In this document: positions 50,694-60,266 of the stretch, in pieces
Layout: every line of letters starts with the position of its first letter
Numbering within the stretch: the first letter of the stretch is position 1
From: Alteromonas marina
GTDB lineage: Bacteria > Pseudomonadota > Gammaproteobacteria > Enterobacterales > Alteromonadaceae
DNA: 64,000 nucleotides
NCBI RefSeq assembly: GCF_000808575.1
Contig: NZ_JWLW01000019.1
Location: 48,022-112,021 of the forward strand
Direction: 5' to 3'
Translations under genes and position numbers: made by a program
Notes under the pieces: model-generated
What the model was told of the DNA's origin: nothing
What the model saw: the letters and a program-made list of their open reading frames with translations, nothing else
Database searches by the model: none

Positions 50694-50798
50694 TTAGATG
50701 AATATTATATTAGCCTTTAGGATAAAAGAACGCTTTGTTATTAGGAGGAGCGCAGAAAACGCCGCACACCAACAGCATGCAGCGCTTATAAAAGCAGA

Positions 50799-52517
50799 TT
50801 AATTATTGGTAAGATTTTGAAAGACTACCTTGCCGTTTACCACTGTCATCACAACGTTGGCCTTCAAAATATCGCTAGGTTCTGCCGTCATAAAATTAGT
50901 GTCGAAAACAGAAAAGTCGGCGTATTTTCCCACTTCAATAGAGCCTAAACTATCTTCTTGAAACGACGCATAGGCAGGCCATAGGGTGAACATGCGAAGT
51001 GCATCTTCCCGAGATAACGATAATTCTGGGTGCCAACCTTTATCTTGCGTACCGTTAAGCCTACTACGGGTAATGGCTGCGTAAAACTCAATGCGCGGGT
51101 CGCCCACTTCAACAGGGGCATCTGAGCCACCCACCAAAACAACGCCTTTATCCACCAGCGGTTTCCACGGGTAGGCATACTCCAAACGACTGTACCCCAA
51201 TCGACTTGGCGCAAAGTTTAAGTCACCGATAGCATGACTAGGCTGCATTGATGCCACAATGTTCATGTCTGCCAGTCTGTCTTGCTGGTTAGGTGGAATA
51301 ATTTGCGCGTGCTCTAAGCGCCAGCGCAAATCGTCGCTTTTCCACTTAGCCTTGGGCAACGCCTCCCATGCCTCTTCGTACCAATTTAGCGTGGAGTATA
51401 ACGCACGGTCACCTATAACGTGGGTCATCACCTGGAACCCCTGCTTTAAGGCCTGCTCCAGTACCGGCATAAGTTCATCTTTTGTGGTGCGGTTCATAAA
51501 GCCGCTGTGATCAGCGTCGCTATAAGGCGCAAGTAGCGCGGCGCCACGGGAACCTAACGTACCGTCGATGAACACCTTTATCCCGTTCAAATAAAACAGC
51601 CCTTCTGCAAGCGTTTCAGTGCCAGTTTGAAAAAGCTTTTCTGACTCGCTAATAGGTATAGCAATATAAACCCGGTGCAGCATCTCGTCATTATTGGCCA
51701 GTTGCTTTAACTGCTGAACCTCTCGCCACTTCATGCCTGCGTCGTGGGTTGCCGTCCATCCTTGCGACACATTTACCTGCATACCGCGCTTTAAATTGTC
51801 TTGTATATATTGGTCGGACTCGGGGGGTAAAATATTTCTAAAGAAGTCCATTGCCGTTGCCAAAACATAACCGGTGGGCGTGCCATCGTCATAGCGTTCA
51901 AACTTTCCACCTTCTGGGTCGGGCGTGTTTTTGGTAACACCGGCTAGGGCCAACGCTTTTGAGTTTACCACGGCTGAAACACCGTCGGCGCGGGGCATAA
52001 ATAGCGGCTTATTTCGAGTGAATGGATCTAGGTCGGCCGCGGTCAGAAAACGCTGCTCGTCTTGCCATTCACGCTCTATCCATCCACGGCCTAATACCCA
52101 CTCACCGTCTGGTACGTTTTGGGCAAAGCTTTTAATTTCAGCTACCGTTTGCTTTAGCGTGGCAATGCCAAACAAACTTAACGTGCGTGTGCGCTTCCCT
52201 ATACCTTCAAGATGCTGATGGCTATCGGTAAAACCTGGAAAAAGCGTGCTGCCTTTCAAATCAATACGCTTTTCAGCACCGCAGTACCAAGGCGCTGCGT
52301 CGGCCTCTTTACCAACAAACACTATGCGACCGTTTTCAACTGCTACCACTTCGGCCTGCCAGTTTTTATCGTCAGCGGTATATATAACACCGTTATAAAA
52401 CACTGCATCTGAGCTGTTACAGGATTCCGAGGTTTGTGCCAAAACATCAATAGATACAAAGGCTAAGGTGGCGACAAAGCCCTTTAATATTAAGCGCGAT
52501 AACGCGGTTGGAAACAT
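50799..52517 (-). CDS. Secreted YtcJ-type amidohydrolase
   Basis: A metal-dependent amidohydrolase (Amidohydro_3, YtcJ-like) of about 572 residues. The N-terminus is a signal peptide (cleavage near VLAQ, residue 30), so it acts in the periplasm. Metal residues are in FTDSHQHLEG, THVIGDRA and VGGSDAPVE. Relatives hydrolyse amides or formamides; the substrate is not known. An in-frame GTG lies nine bases upstream, but the ATG at 52517 fits AGGTG better. Periplasmic hydrolysis beside a TonB receptor suggests a shared substrate. Confidence 0.88.
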   Translation of the reverse strand: MFPTALSRLILKGFVATLAFVSIDVLAQTSESCNSSDAVFYNGVIYTADDKNWQAEVVAVENGRIVFVGKEADAAPWYCGAEKRIDLKGSTLFPGFTDSHQHLEGIGKRTRTLSLFGIATLKQTVAEIKSFAQNVPDGEWVLGRGWIEREWQDEQRFLTAADLDPFTRNKPLFMPRADGVSAVVNSKALALAGVTKNTPDPEGGKFERYDDGTPTGYVLATAMDFFRNILPPESDQYIQDNLKRGMQVNVSQGWTATHDAGMKWREVQQLKQLANNDEMLHRVYIAIPISESEKLFQTGTETLAEGLFYLNGIKVFIDGTLGSRGAALLAPYSDADHSGFMNRTTKDELMPVLEQALKQGFQVMTHVIGDRALYSTLNWYEEAWEALPKAKWKSDDLRWRLEHAQIIPPNQQDRLADMNIVASMQPSHAIGDLNFAPSRLGYSRLEYAYPWKPLVDKGVVLVGGSDAPVEVGDPRIEFYAAITRSRLNGTQDKGWHPELSLSREDALRMFTLWPAYASFQEDSLGSIEVGKYADFSVFDTNFMTAEPSDILKANVVMTVVNGKVVFQNLTNN

Positions 52518-52526
52518 TGAGTTCAC

Positions 52527-52819
52527 CTACTTTATTATTACTCGCTTTCATTGGTAAAAAGCGAGAAGCGGCCAGTTAAATGAACCCATGTTTGTTGAAA
52601 CATACGTTTTTAAAAGTCCATTTTTTATGCAGATTAAATACACTAGCAACTGACCTAATTTTAATCAAGGCAGTGGCTTGGTGTAAGAGGCGTGGTTTTC
52701 TCGCCCTGCACATCGATAGTTTAAACAGACTGTTTATCGGGCTGAGCAAATACCGGCGTATGCATGCTTATGCTAAGAAAGGCGGCAGATGAAAGTAGCA
52801 AGACAGGTTGCTGAAAGCA
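52527..52819. other. Intergenic region, promoter of the amidohydrolase
   Basis: About 290 AT-rich bases without a credible gene. A short palindrome ATGTTTGTTGAAACAT (52588-52603) lies about 70 bases upstream of the amidohydrolase start and may be an operator. The remainder shows no clear structure. Confidence 0.5.
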
Positions 52820-52855
52820 AAAGGTAGCGCCCCTACAGGTTAGCTACCTTTACCC
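52820..52855 (-). terminator. Terminator after the siderophore receptor gene
   Basis: A 9-bp perfect stem (AAAGGTAGC / GCTACCTTT) with a 14-base loop. On the minus strand it is followed by TTTTGCTTT. It lies about 20 bases after the receptor stop. Confidence 0.65.
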
Positions 52856-52871
52856 TAATATAGCGCTTTAA

Positions 52872-54965
52872 TTAAAAGCTATACGACGCACTTAGCTGGG
52901 CGTTAATGCCTGCGCCGTAATAACCCACGGTGTGTAGGCTGTTAATGTACTTCTTATCGAAGATGTTATTGATGTTCATGCGAACAGTAAGATCTTCAGT
53001 AAACGCGCGTGATGCATACACATTACCTAAGAAATACGCGCCTTGTTCAACGTTATAATCCACATTGCTTATTTCAGACTGCCAGCGACCGCCAAAACCC
53101 AGTTCTACTTCTGGTGCTTGCGGTACTGTGTACGCTAGCTGAAAGGTTACTACGTCACGCGGTGCCCATAAGTTAGCATCGTTACCTTGCTCGTCTTCTA
53201 CGTCAATAGCGGTGTAAGACGCATTAACACGCAGAGCATCGGTTACCTGCCCTGCTACTTCAATTTCAAAACCGTCAGACTCTACCGACACGCCTTTGTA
53301 GTAGTACTGAAGCGTGTCTGGGTTAGTGCCAGCGTAGGCCGCCAAATTGTCTTGCTCTGCAGTGAAGTACGCGAACGTGGTTAATAAACGGTCATCGAAC
53401 CACTGGGCTTTCACGCCTGCTTCAAAGTTTTGGCCTTTAGTTGGGTCAAGGTACTGCCCGTTAATGTCGTACTGCTCTTGCGGCTGGTACACATCTGAAT
53501 AACTCACATAGGCATTCACATCTTCAGTTACCGCGTAAGTCGCACCAACGTAAGGGCTGGCTTCGCTTTCTGAGTTATCGATAACCGCACCCGCGTTTTG
53601 CCCTGTACGCTCAAAATCAATAGCGTTGAAACCAGCAATAACATGCATTTCATCGGTAACGCTGAAACGCGCAGAACCGAAGTAACGGGTTAGGTTTTGC
53701 TCAATGTTTGAATACTCTGAAGCGGCAAGCCAATCAGGCTCGGCAATAGCATCTAACGCATAAGGGAACGCAGGCGTTGGCCCATAGGCAGGTGTAGTGG
53801 CATAATCAAAAGCGTGAACGAAAGACACATCGTCGCTGGTAGCGTGGCTTACCCCAAAGTTCACTTCATGGTTGCGACCGAATAGCGAAAAATCACCAAA
53901 AACACGGCCTTCTACTAGATGAGAATCGCGCTCAGAATCGTATCGACCCGGCCAGCCAACCAGGCCTAAGCCTGTGTCTTTATCAATTGCGCCGTAGGCG
54001 TAAAACAGTTTGCTTTGATCTTCAAAGTCGCGGTAGTTATAGCTAAGCAGTAGCTGCCAATCGTTATCGAACACATAGTCTAGCTCTACAAACGCATTGG
54101 TGGTTTCGGTATCCCATTTCGTCCACTCTTGGGTAGTGGTATCGCTAATGTCCCACTCGGCTTGGGTGCCTTCGGTATAGTTAAACACTAGCCCGCCCCA
54201 GGTGTTGCCGTCGGTATTAGCATCTTGGTAAGACAACCCAAAGGTTACTGTAGCATTGTCGGTTAACTGACCGTCGATAACACCGTAAACAAAGCTGCGA
54301 TCGTTCTCTAGGCCATCAAGGTGCGACTCTTTATCTTCAACACTGGCTACTACGCGAGCTGCCCAGCTGCCGTCTTCGGTAAGCAGCATTGAATAGTCGC
54401 CCTGTACGCGCTTAAAGTTATACGAACCTATGCTTGCGCCAATTTCACCGCCCTCTTCATTCGTTGGACGCTTGCGTACATAGTTAATGGTACCCGACGC
54501 ATTACCCACACCGGTTAGCAGGCCATTGGCACCACGAATAACTTCAATTTCTTCATAACCGTACGCTTCAACAGAGCCGGTAACAATACCCCAGTCGTTC
54601 GGCAGGCCTACACCGTCTATTTGAGTGTTTTTAATTTCAAAACCACGGGCTGTATAGTTGGTACGGTTAGTTTCCCACTCTTCTACGTTTATACCCGGCG
54701 CAAGCTTTAGCGCATCGTTAATATTAAACGCACCGAACGACTGCATTAGGTCTTCAGAAAGAATGCTAATAGACTGAGGCGTTTCGCTAATTTCCATGGT
54801 TAAGCCCGTTGCGCCGCGGCTAACGCGGTTTTGACGAACGCCAACAATACGAATTTTTTCAACGTCTGCTTCTTTAACTTCTACCGTATCGCTTTGCGTA
54901 GTTTGCGCATTTACCGACAATGCAAACGCGATAGGCGTTAGTGCAAATAAACTGCTTAATTTCAT
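52872..54965 (-). CDS. TonB-dependent siderophore receptor (FhuE/FoxA-like)
   Basis: A receptor of about 697 residues from the ATG at 54965, which begins a clean signal peptide (MKLSSLF ... VNAQ). The frame is open 28 codons further, but that part is hydrophobic-basic and not a signal. The plug carries the siderophore-receptor features TPQSISILSEDLM, VIRGANGLLTGVGNASGTINYVRKRP, and the barrel ends in Phe (LSASYSF). Likely ligands are ferric hydroxamates or similar. A Fur-like site lies about 80 bases upstream. Confidence 0.92.
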   Translation of the reverse strand: MKLSSLFALTPIAFALSVNAQTTQSDTVEVKEADVEKIRIVGVRQNRVSRGATGLTMEISETPQSISILSEDLMQSFGAFNINDALKLAPGINVEEWETNRTNYTARGFEIKNTQIDGVGLPNDWGIVTGSVEAYGYEEIEVIRGANGLLTGVGNASGTINYVRKRPTNEEGGEIGASIGSYNFKRVQGDYSMLLTEDGSWAARVVASVEDKESHLDGLENDRSFVYGVIDGQLTDNATVTFGLSYQDANTDGNTWGGLVFNYTEGTQAEWDISDTTTQEWTKWDTETTNAFVELDYVFDNDWQLLLSYNYRDFEDQSKLFYAYGAIDKDTGLGLVGWPGRYDSERDSHLVEGRVFGDFSLFGRNHEVNFGVSHATSDDVSFVHAFDYATTPAYGPTPAFPYALDAIAEPDWLAASEYSNIEQNLTRYFGSARFSVTDEMHVIAGFNAIDFERTGQNAGAVIDNSESEASPYVGATYAVTEDVNAYVSYSDVYQPQEQYDINGQYLDPTKGQNFEAGVKAQWFDDRLLTTFAYFTAEQDNLAAYAGTNPDTLQYYYKGVSVESDGFEIEVAGQVTDALRVNASYTAIDVEDEQGNDANLWAPRDVVTFQLAYTVPQAPEVELGFGGRWQSEISNVDYNVEQGAYFLGNVYASRAFTEDLTVRMNINNIFDKKYINSLHTVGYYGAGINAQLSASYSF

Positions 54966-55042
54966 GGTTTTCTCTGTTATTGGTTTTGAAGGGTTTGGAT
55001 GTTTTCGGGGCAGGAGTATAAAACAGCTTAAGCTTAATTTAA

Positions 55043-55059
55043 ATGACAATTATTTCTAT
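55043..55059 (-). promoter_or_regulatory. Probable Fur box of the siderophore receptor gene
   Basis: The 17-base site ATGACAATTATTTCTAT matches the Fur core (ATGATAATNATTATCAT) at 12 of 16 defined bases. Its place 78 bases upstream of a siderophore-receptor start supports iron regulation. Confidence 0.55.
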
Positions 55060-55115
55060 TTACATTAAAAATAGAGCAATAAAACAGAGAATGGACGCAA
55101 AACTAGATAGCGCTT

Positions 55116-56237
55116 CTAAGCCATACTACCAATGGTGCTTTTAAACCTTTTAAGCGCTATAAAATAAAACGCACAACCAATAGCTAAAAGCGCCAATAAC
55201 TGAGGATATATAACGCTAACGCCCGCCCCTCGATACAATACCCCTTGGGAAGCCATTACGAAGTGCGTATTAGGCATTAGCAACATTGCGTATTGAATGA
55301 ATTCAGGCATGCTTTCTCTTGGTGTTACACCACCAGAAAGCAACTGAAGCGGCAATAACACTAAGATGAGTAACAATCCGAACTGGGGCATAGAGCGCGC
55401 AATAGTGGCCATAAAAATACCCATACTCGATACGGCGAATAACTGTAAAGCAACAGCCACCATGAAAAGCCATATTTCGCCATTGACTGGTACGCCAAGT
55501 ACCCATTGAATAATTAAATACACCGAAAGCAAGGTAGTAACCCACACAACTACCCCCGAGGCTAACAGCTTAGAAAGCATAATTTCACTGTCTGACACTG
55601 GCATAGCTAACAGGTGCTCTATAGTGCCGCGCTCTTTCTCTCGAATAAGCGCAGCCCCAGACAAAATTATGGCTACCATTGTTACGGCATTAATAAGTTC
55701 CATGACAGAACCAAACCAAAAACTTTCAAGCGCGGGGTTAAAGCGGGCTCGCATGATCAGTTCGACAGGGTAAACAGTGTCAGACTTATAGCCCTGTAAA
55801 TATGCGTTCACTTCATCGGTGATTATTTCAGTAATGTAACCATTGCCGGTAAACGCCTGGCTGATACGCGTGGCATCAACGTTAACCTGAACGTCGGGCT
55901 GTAACCCGGCCATAATGTCTTTTTCAAACTCAGGGGGAATGGTAACCACAAAGGTATACTTACCTGTGTCTAAATACGTGTCGGCTTCATTACTTTCAAT
56001 GATATCTGGCGCTAGAAAATAGGGAGGGTAAAAAGCATCTATCACTCGATTAGATATCTGCGAGTTGTCGTGATCAACAAAGGCAATGGGCGCATTGTGC
56101 AAAGATTCGGGTACCGCAGTGGCCGCAGTGTAAATGTTTACTGTAAACACATAAGCAATAAGAATAAGCATGGCCGGGTCGCGCCATAGACTCCAAAGCT
56201 CTTTTATACTTAACTGGGTTACATTTTTAATTTCCAC
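55116..56237 (-). CDS. yhhJ: ABC-2 type permease (YhhJ-like)
   Basis: A 373-residue ABC-2 permease. One N-terminal helix (about 20-40), a large periplasmic segment (about 45-175) and five further helices (about 180-370) are the YhhJ/YbhR pattern. It works with the RbbA-like ATPase/permease encoded three bases upstream and the adaptor before it. It starts at GTG. The function is export of an unknown substrate. Confidence 0.86.
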   Translation of the reverse strand: MEIKNVTQLSIKELWSLWRDPAMLILIAYVFTVNIYTAATAVPESLHNAPIAFVDHDNSQISNRVIDAFYPPYFLAPDIIESNEADTYLDTGKYTFVVTIPPEFEKDIMAGLQPDVQVNVDATRISQAFTGNGYITEIITDEVNAYLQGYKSDTVYPVELIMRARFNPALESFWFGSVMELINAVTMVAIILSGAALIREKERGTIEHLLAMPVSDSEIMLSKLLASGVVVWVTTLLSVYLIIQWVLGVPVNGEIWLFMVAVALQLFAVSSMGIFMATIARSMPQFGLLLILVLLPLQLLSGGVTPRESMPEFIQYAMLLMPNTHFVMASQGVLYRGAGVSVIYPQLLALLAIGCAFYFIALKRFKSTIGSMA

Positions 56238-56240
56238 GGT

Positions 56241-58973
56241 TTAGCGCTCCTGCTTGCGCAACAAAACAGTGGCAAGCCACAGTGTAATTGGAATAGAAAT
56301 AGCAATGGCAAACACTGCAAAATCAAGCGTACCAAAGCCTAACCCTTTGCTAAATATTCCTCGGCTAGCAGTTAAAAAATAACTAATGGGGTGAAGCTCT
56401 CCTATTAAGCGCCCTGCCCCTTCTAAGGCAGAAACTGGCGTTATCATGCCTGCAAACTGCACAGCCGGAACCATGGTGCCAATGGTGGTAAGCAAAATTG
56501 CGGCAATTTGACTGTTCGTAAAAACTGAAGCCAACAAACCAAAGCTGGTAGAAAAAGTAACGAATAACAACGTTATAATGCATAGCACCAGCATATCCCC
56601 TTTTAATGGAACATCGAAAAGCCCCACTGCCATTGCAACTAACAGCAAGAAGCTAACAAACGAAGTAGCGATATAGGGTAGTTGCTTGCCCAACAAGAAC
56701 TCGATGCGTGTAACTGGCGTGACGTACAAATTGATTATCGAGCCTAGCTCTTTTTCACGTACCACCGCCAACGATGTTAAAAGCGCAGGGATCATCAACA
56801 ATAACATGGGCATTACCGCAGGTACGATTGCCACTAAGCTTTGAACATCTGGATTATATAAATAGCGTGATTCCACATTAATACTGCTAGTCGACTGCAC
56901 TTGGCTAGCTTGTGAAGCTTGCTGCAAAAGCCATTTCAAGTGAATACCTGTTACATAACCCTCTATCGTTTCTGCCCGTGATGGCATAGAGCCATCAATC
57001 CATGCCCCTATTTCTACTTGTTCGCCCTTATGCAGCTTTTGGCTAAATTCGGGAGGAATTTCCACAGCCAATGAAAGTTCGCCGCTTTTCATTCGCCGGT
57101 CCATATCGGCGTAACTGGTTATAGCAGGCTGCTCATTAAAATAGCGTGAGCCAGATAAAGCATTGCGATAGTTAAGGCTAGTAGAAGTTTGATCGCGGTC
57201 GAATACAGCATAGCTTAAGTCGTCGACATCCATAGTAATGCCATAGCCAATCACCATCATTAACACCATGCTGCCTAAGAACGACATAGTTAAGCGAATA
57301 GGATCGCGAATAAGTTCAAGGGTTTCACGCGAGGCATAGCTTAACAACCGTCGTAAGCCTTTTGCGCGTTTGCTTGGTGGTGTGGTTTTATCTGCACTAA
57401 AACTTTCTTGCGCGTTTTGATCTGGCTTTTGAGCCTGGTTCGCAGGCGTTTGTGCTTCAACTAAGTAATCGATAAACGCGCTTTCTAACGTATCGGCAGA
57501 TTTAGATGCTTTTATGGCCTCTGGTGTGTCGGTTACCAACACTTCGCCTGCATGCATTAGCGAAATTCTGTCGCACCGTACGGCCTCATTCATGAAGTGA
57601 GTAGAGATAAAAATGGTTACGCCGTCTTTTCGCGCTAAGGAAATAAGCAACTGCCAAAAGTTATCTCGGGCAACTGGATCTACGCCAGAAGTGGGTTCAT
57701 CTAATATTAATACTTCAGGTTTATGAACCATGGCCACGGCTAATGACAAACGCTGGCGAATACCAAGCGGAAGGTCGTTCGGTAGGCTGTGTTGATGATG
57801 GCTTAAGGCAAAGCGGTTAAGCATTTCATCTACCCGCGAATTTAGTATCTTGCTAGCTACTTTGAATAGCTTGGCATGAAGCGTAAGGTTTTGCCGAACG
57901 GTTAATTCGGTATACAAAGAAAAGCTTTGCGACATATAACCTACGCGGTAGCGGGTGTTGATATCGTTAGCAGCAAGCGGGCTGCCCAGTAACCATGCCT
58001 CGCCAGAGGTTTGCGGCAACAGGCCAGTAAGCATTTTCATGGTGGTAGACTTACCACAGCCATTCGAGCCTAGAAAGCCAAAAATTTCGCCTTTCCCAAT
58101 AGTAAAGCTAACGTTATTTACTGCCGTAAAATCGCCAAACTTCATAGTAAGATTTTTAGCTTCAATAGCGGTTTTGGTATGCTCACTAGCTTTATAAGGC
58201 TGCACAACTACGTTGCGATGCTGCTGCTTTGCGCCTGCGGGTAAAAGCGCTATGAATGCCGCTTCTAAATTGGTGGTTTGCGTTTCCTCAAGCAATGACG
58301 CTGGCGAGCCACTTGCCAGTATTTCACCTGCATTTAACGCTATTAGATGATCAAACTGTTGGGCTTCATCCATATAGGCTGTAGCTACCAGTACCGTAAT
58401 ATTCGGCTGGGCTTTGCGGATATCTTTAATAAGCGACCAAAATTGACTGCGGGCAAGGGGGTCTACCCCTGTGGTGGGTTCGTCTAAAATAAGTAAGCGG
58501 GGGTCGTGTATTAAGGCACAGCACAAACCGAGCTTTTGCTTCATTCCACCAGACAACTTACCAGCCGGACGCGATAAAAACGGGTAAAGCCCGGTTCGTT
58601 TGGTAAGGTTATCTATTCGAATGCGACGCTGCGCGCGATTATGCCCAAAAAGTTTGGCAAAAAACTGTAAGTTTTCTTCTACCGATAGCGTGGGGTATAA
58701 ATTTTTACCTAAGCCTTGCGGCATATATGCAATGTCGGAACATATAGCGGCGCGGTGCTTTTCATCACGCATATCGCCACCAAGAACCTGCAACTGCCCC
58801 TTTTGCATAACTCGCTCACCAGCAATAAGCGACAGCAACGTAGATTTGCCCACGCCATCAGGGCCAATTACGCCTACCGTTAGGCCCGCGGGAATAGAAA
58901 GCGCAAGATTGTGAATAGCTGTGGTGCTTTTGTAGCGAACCGTTAGCGAATTGCATTCAATAATGTTGCCCAT
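56241..58973 (-). CDS. rbbA: RbbA-like fusion: two ABC ATPases plus ABC-2 permease
   Basis: A 910-residue protein. ATPase 1 (about 1-235) has Walker [10 protein letters not shown], signature LSGGMKQK and [13 protein letters not shown]. ATPase 2 (about 270-505) has GSNGCGKST and [13 protein letters not shown], but its signature is degenerate (LPLGIRQR in place of LSGG). The C-terminal part (about 545-905) is an ABC-2 permease. The order and neighbours match E. coli yhiI-rbbA-yhhJ. RbbA there was reported as ribosome-bound, but the membrane domain and adaptor suggest export. It overlaps the adaptor by one base. Confidence 0.88.
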   Translation of the reverse strand: MGNIIECNSLTVRYKSTTAIHNLALSIPAGLTVGVIGPDGVGKSTLLSLIAGERVMQKGQLQVLGGDMRDEKHRAAICSDIAYMPQGLGKNLYPTLSVEENLQFFAKLFGHNRAQRRIRIDNLTKRTGLYPFLSRPAGKLSGGMKQKLGLCCALIHDPRLLILDEPTTGVDPLARSQFWSLIKDIRKAQPNITVLVATAYMDEAQQFDHLIALNAGEILASGSPASLLEETQTTNLEAAFIALLPAGAKQQHRNVVVQPYKASEHTKTAIEAKNLTMKFGDFTAVNNVSFTIGKGEIFGFLGSNGCGKSTTMKMLTGLLPQTSGEAWLLGSPLAANDINTRYRVGYMSQSFSLYTELTVRQNLTLHAKLFKVASKILNSRVDEMLNRFALSHHQHSLPNDLPLGIRQRLSLAVAMVHKPEVLILDEPTSGVDPVARDNFWQLLISLARKDGVTIFISTHFMNEAVRCDRISLMHAGEVLVTDTPEAIKASKSADTLESAFIDYLVEAQTPANQAQKPDQNAQESFSADKTTPPSKRAKGLRRLLSYASRETLELIRDPIRLTMSFLGSMVLMMVIGYGITMDVDDLSYAVFDRDQTSTSLNYRNALSGSRYFNEQPAITSYADMDRRMKSGELSLAVEIPPEFSQKLHKGEQVEIGAWIDGSMPSRAETIEGYVTGIHLKWLLQQASQASQVQSTSSINVESRYLYNPDVQSLVAIVPAVMPMLLLMIPALLTSLAVVREKELGSIINLYVTPVTRIEFLLGKQLPYIATSFVSFLLLVAMAVGLFDVPLKGDMLVLCIITLLFVTFSTSFGLLASVFTNSQIAAILLTTIGTMVPAVQFAGMITPVSALEGAGRLIGELHPISYFLTASRGIFSKGLGFGTLDFAVFAIAISIPITLWLATVLLRKQER

Positions 58974-60025
58974 TAGTCGACAAGCTCAGGTAGGTCGCTA
59001 GGCCATTCAGCGGTATCGTTTAGCTTTACCCATACTTCACCCGGTAACCCTGTTTTCACTTTTTCAATGTGCTGCTTTAACAAATCTATAGGAATTTGTG
59101 CTTTAACCCTGAACATTAGCTTTTCTCGTTCGCTTTGGGTTTCAACCGACTTAGGTGTAAATTGCGCCACATCGGCAACGTAAGAAATGGTAGCCGGAAT
59201 AGCTACATCGGGCGCAGCATCAAGCACAATGCGAGCTTCACCGCCCATTGTTAGCTTGCCCACCTGCGTGGCAGGTAAAAAGAATGTCATGTATACGTTT
59301 GTTAGGTCGACCAAACTAAGTACACGGCCACCTGCGCCAACAACTTCGCCAGGCTCTACAACACGGTATTGAATGCGCCCACTACGTGGTGCTTTTAACA
59401 CCATATCGTTAATTTCAGACTGAATTTGCGCAATAGTGGCATCGGCCGCACTTACTGCCGCCTGTGCAGAGTAATATTGCGCACGCGAAGCTTCAATGGT
59501 GGCATCGGCTGCTGTTAAACGAGCATTAGCAGCATTTACCGCTGCCTTTGCGCTTTCAACAGTGGTTAGATTATCTTCTGCCAATTGCTTAGACACTGCA
59601 CCCGTTTTTGACAATTCATTAGTACGGGCAGCATGCGCTTCGGCGGCTTTTAGCTCGGCTTTAGTTTGTAGCAATGCAGCTTGAAGTGCTGACTTTTCGC
59701 TTTGGCGCTGTGCAACCGCCATATTTGCAGCTTCTACCGCACTTTTAGCTTGCTGACGCTGCGCCTTGGCCTGCTGAAGCTGGCTATTAATGGTAGTGGT
59801 ATCGAGTTTAGCGACCACATCACCCGCCGTTACTCTGTCACCTTCGTTCACATAAATTTCTTCTACACGGCCTGCCACTTTAGCTGAAATACCAATTTCA
59901 GTAGCTTCAATGCGCCCATTCCCCGACACTACATCAACATTTTCAGGGCCACTAAAAATAGTGCTAACAACCACAACCAAAAACACAACGAACATAATAG
60001 ATAAAATAAACGGCGTTTTTTTCAC
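58973..60025 (-). CDS. yhiI: HlyD-family adaptor (YhiI-like)
   Basis: A 350-residue membrane fusion protein: one N-terminal transmembrane helix (about 7-25), a lipoyl half-motif ([22 protein letters not shown]), a long Ala/Gln-rich coiled-coil (about 80-210) and beta-barrel domain with [18 protein letters not shown]. It links the RbbA/YhhJ-type ABC exporter to an outer-membrane channel. It is first in the three-gene operon. Confidence 0.88.
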   Translation of the reverse strand: MKKTPFILSIMFVVFLVVVVSTIFSGPENVDVVSGNGRIEATEIGISAKVAGRVEEIYVNEGDRVTAGDVVAKLDTTTINSQLQQAKAQRQQAKSAVEAANMAVAQRQSEKSALQAALLQTKAELKAAEAHAARTNELSKTGAVSKQLAEDNLTTVESAKAAVNAANARLTAADATIEASRAQYYSAQAAVSAADATIAQIQSEINDMVLKAPRSGRIQYRVVEPGEVVGAGGRVLSLVDLTNVYMTFFLPATQVGKLTMGGEARIVLDAAPDVAIPATISYVADVAQFTPKSVETQSEREKLMFRVKAQIPIDLLKQHIEKVKTGLPGEVWVKLNDTAEWPSDLPELVD

Positions 60026-60266
60026 AGCGGCGCTCCCTGCGGTCTAACAATAAAGGTGAGAAGTGGCGAAAACGCCAAGGTTAATAGCTTAAGTATACTG
60101 AGTAGTGCACTTTAGACTTTGCGCTGGATCAAACTTTTGGTAGGTTGGCTGTTTTGCTTAGTCGTGCATATAAACATATACGTTGTATAAGAATAAGCTC
60201 CTCTTGAGTTTATTCTTCAAATGCTTTAGAAATGGAAATTCAACGGATTGGCAATAAGTTAGCGGT

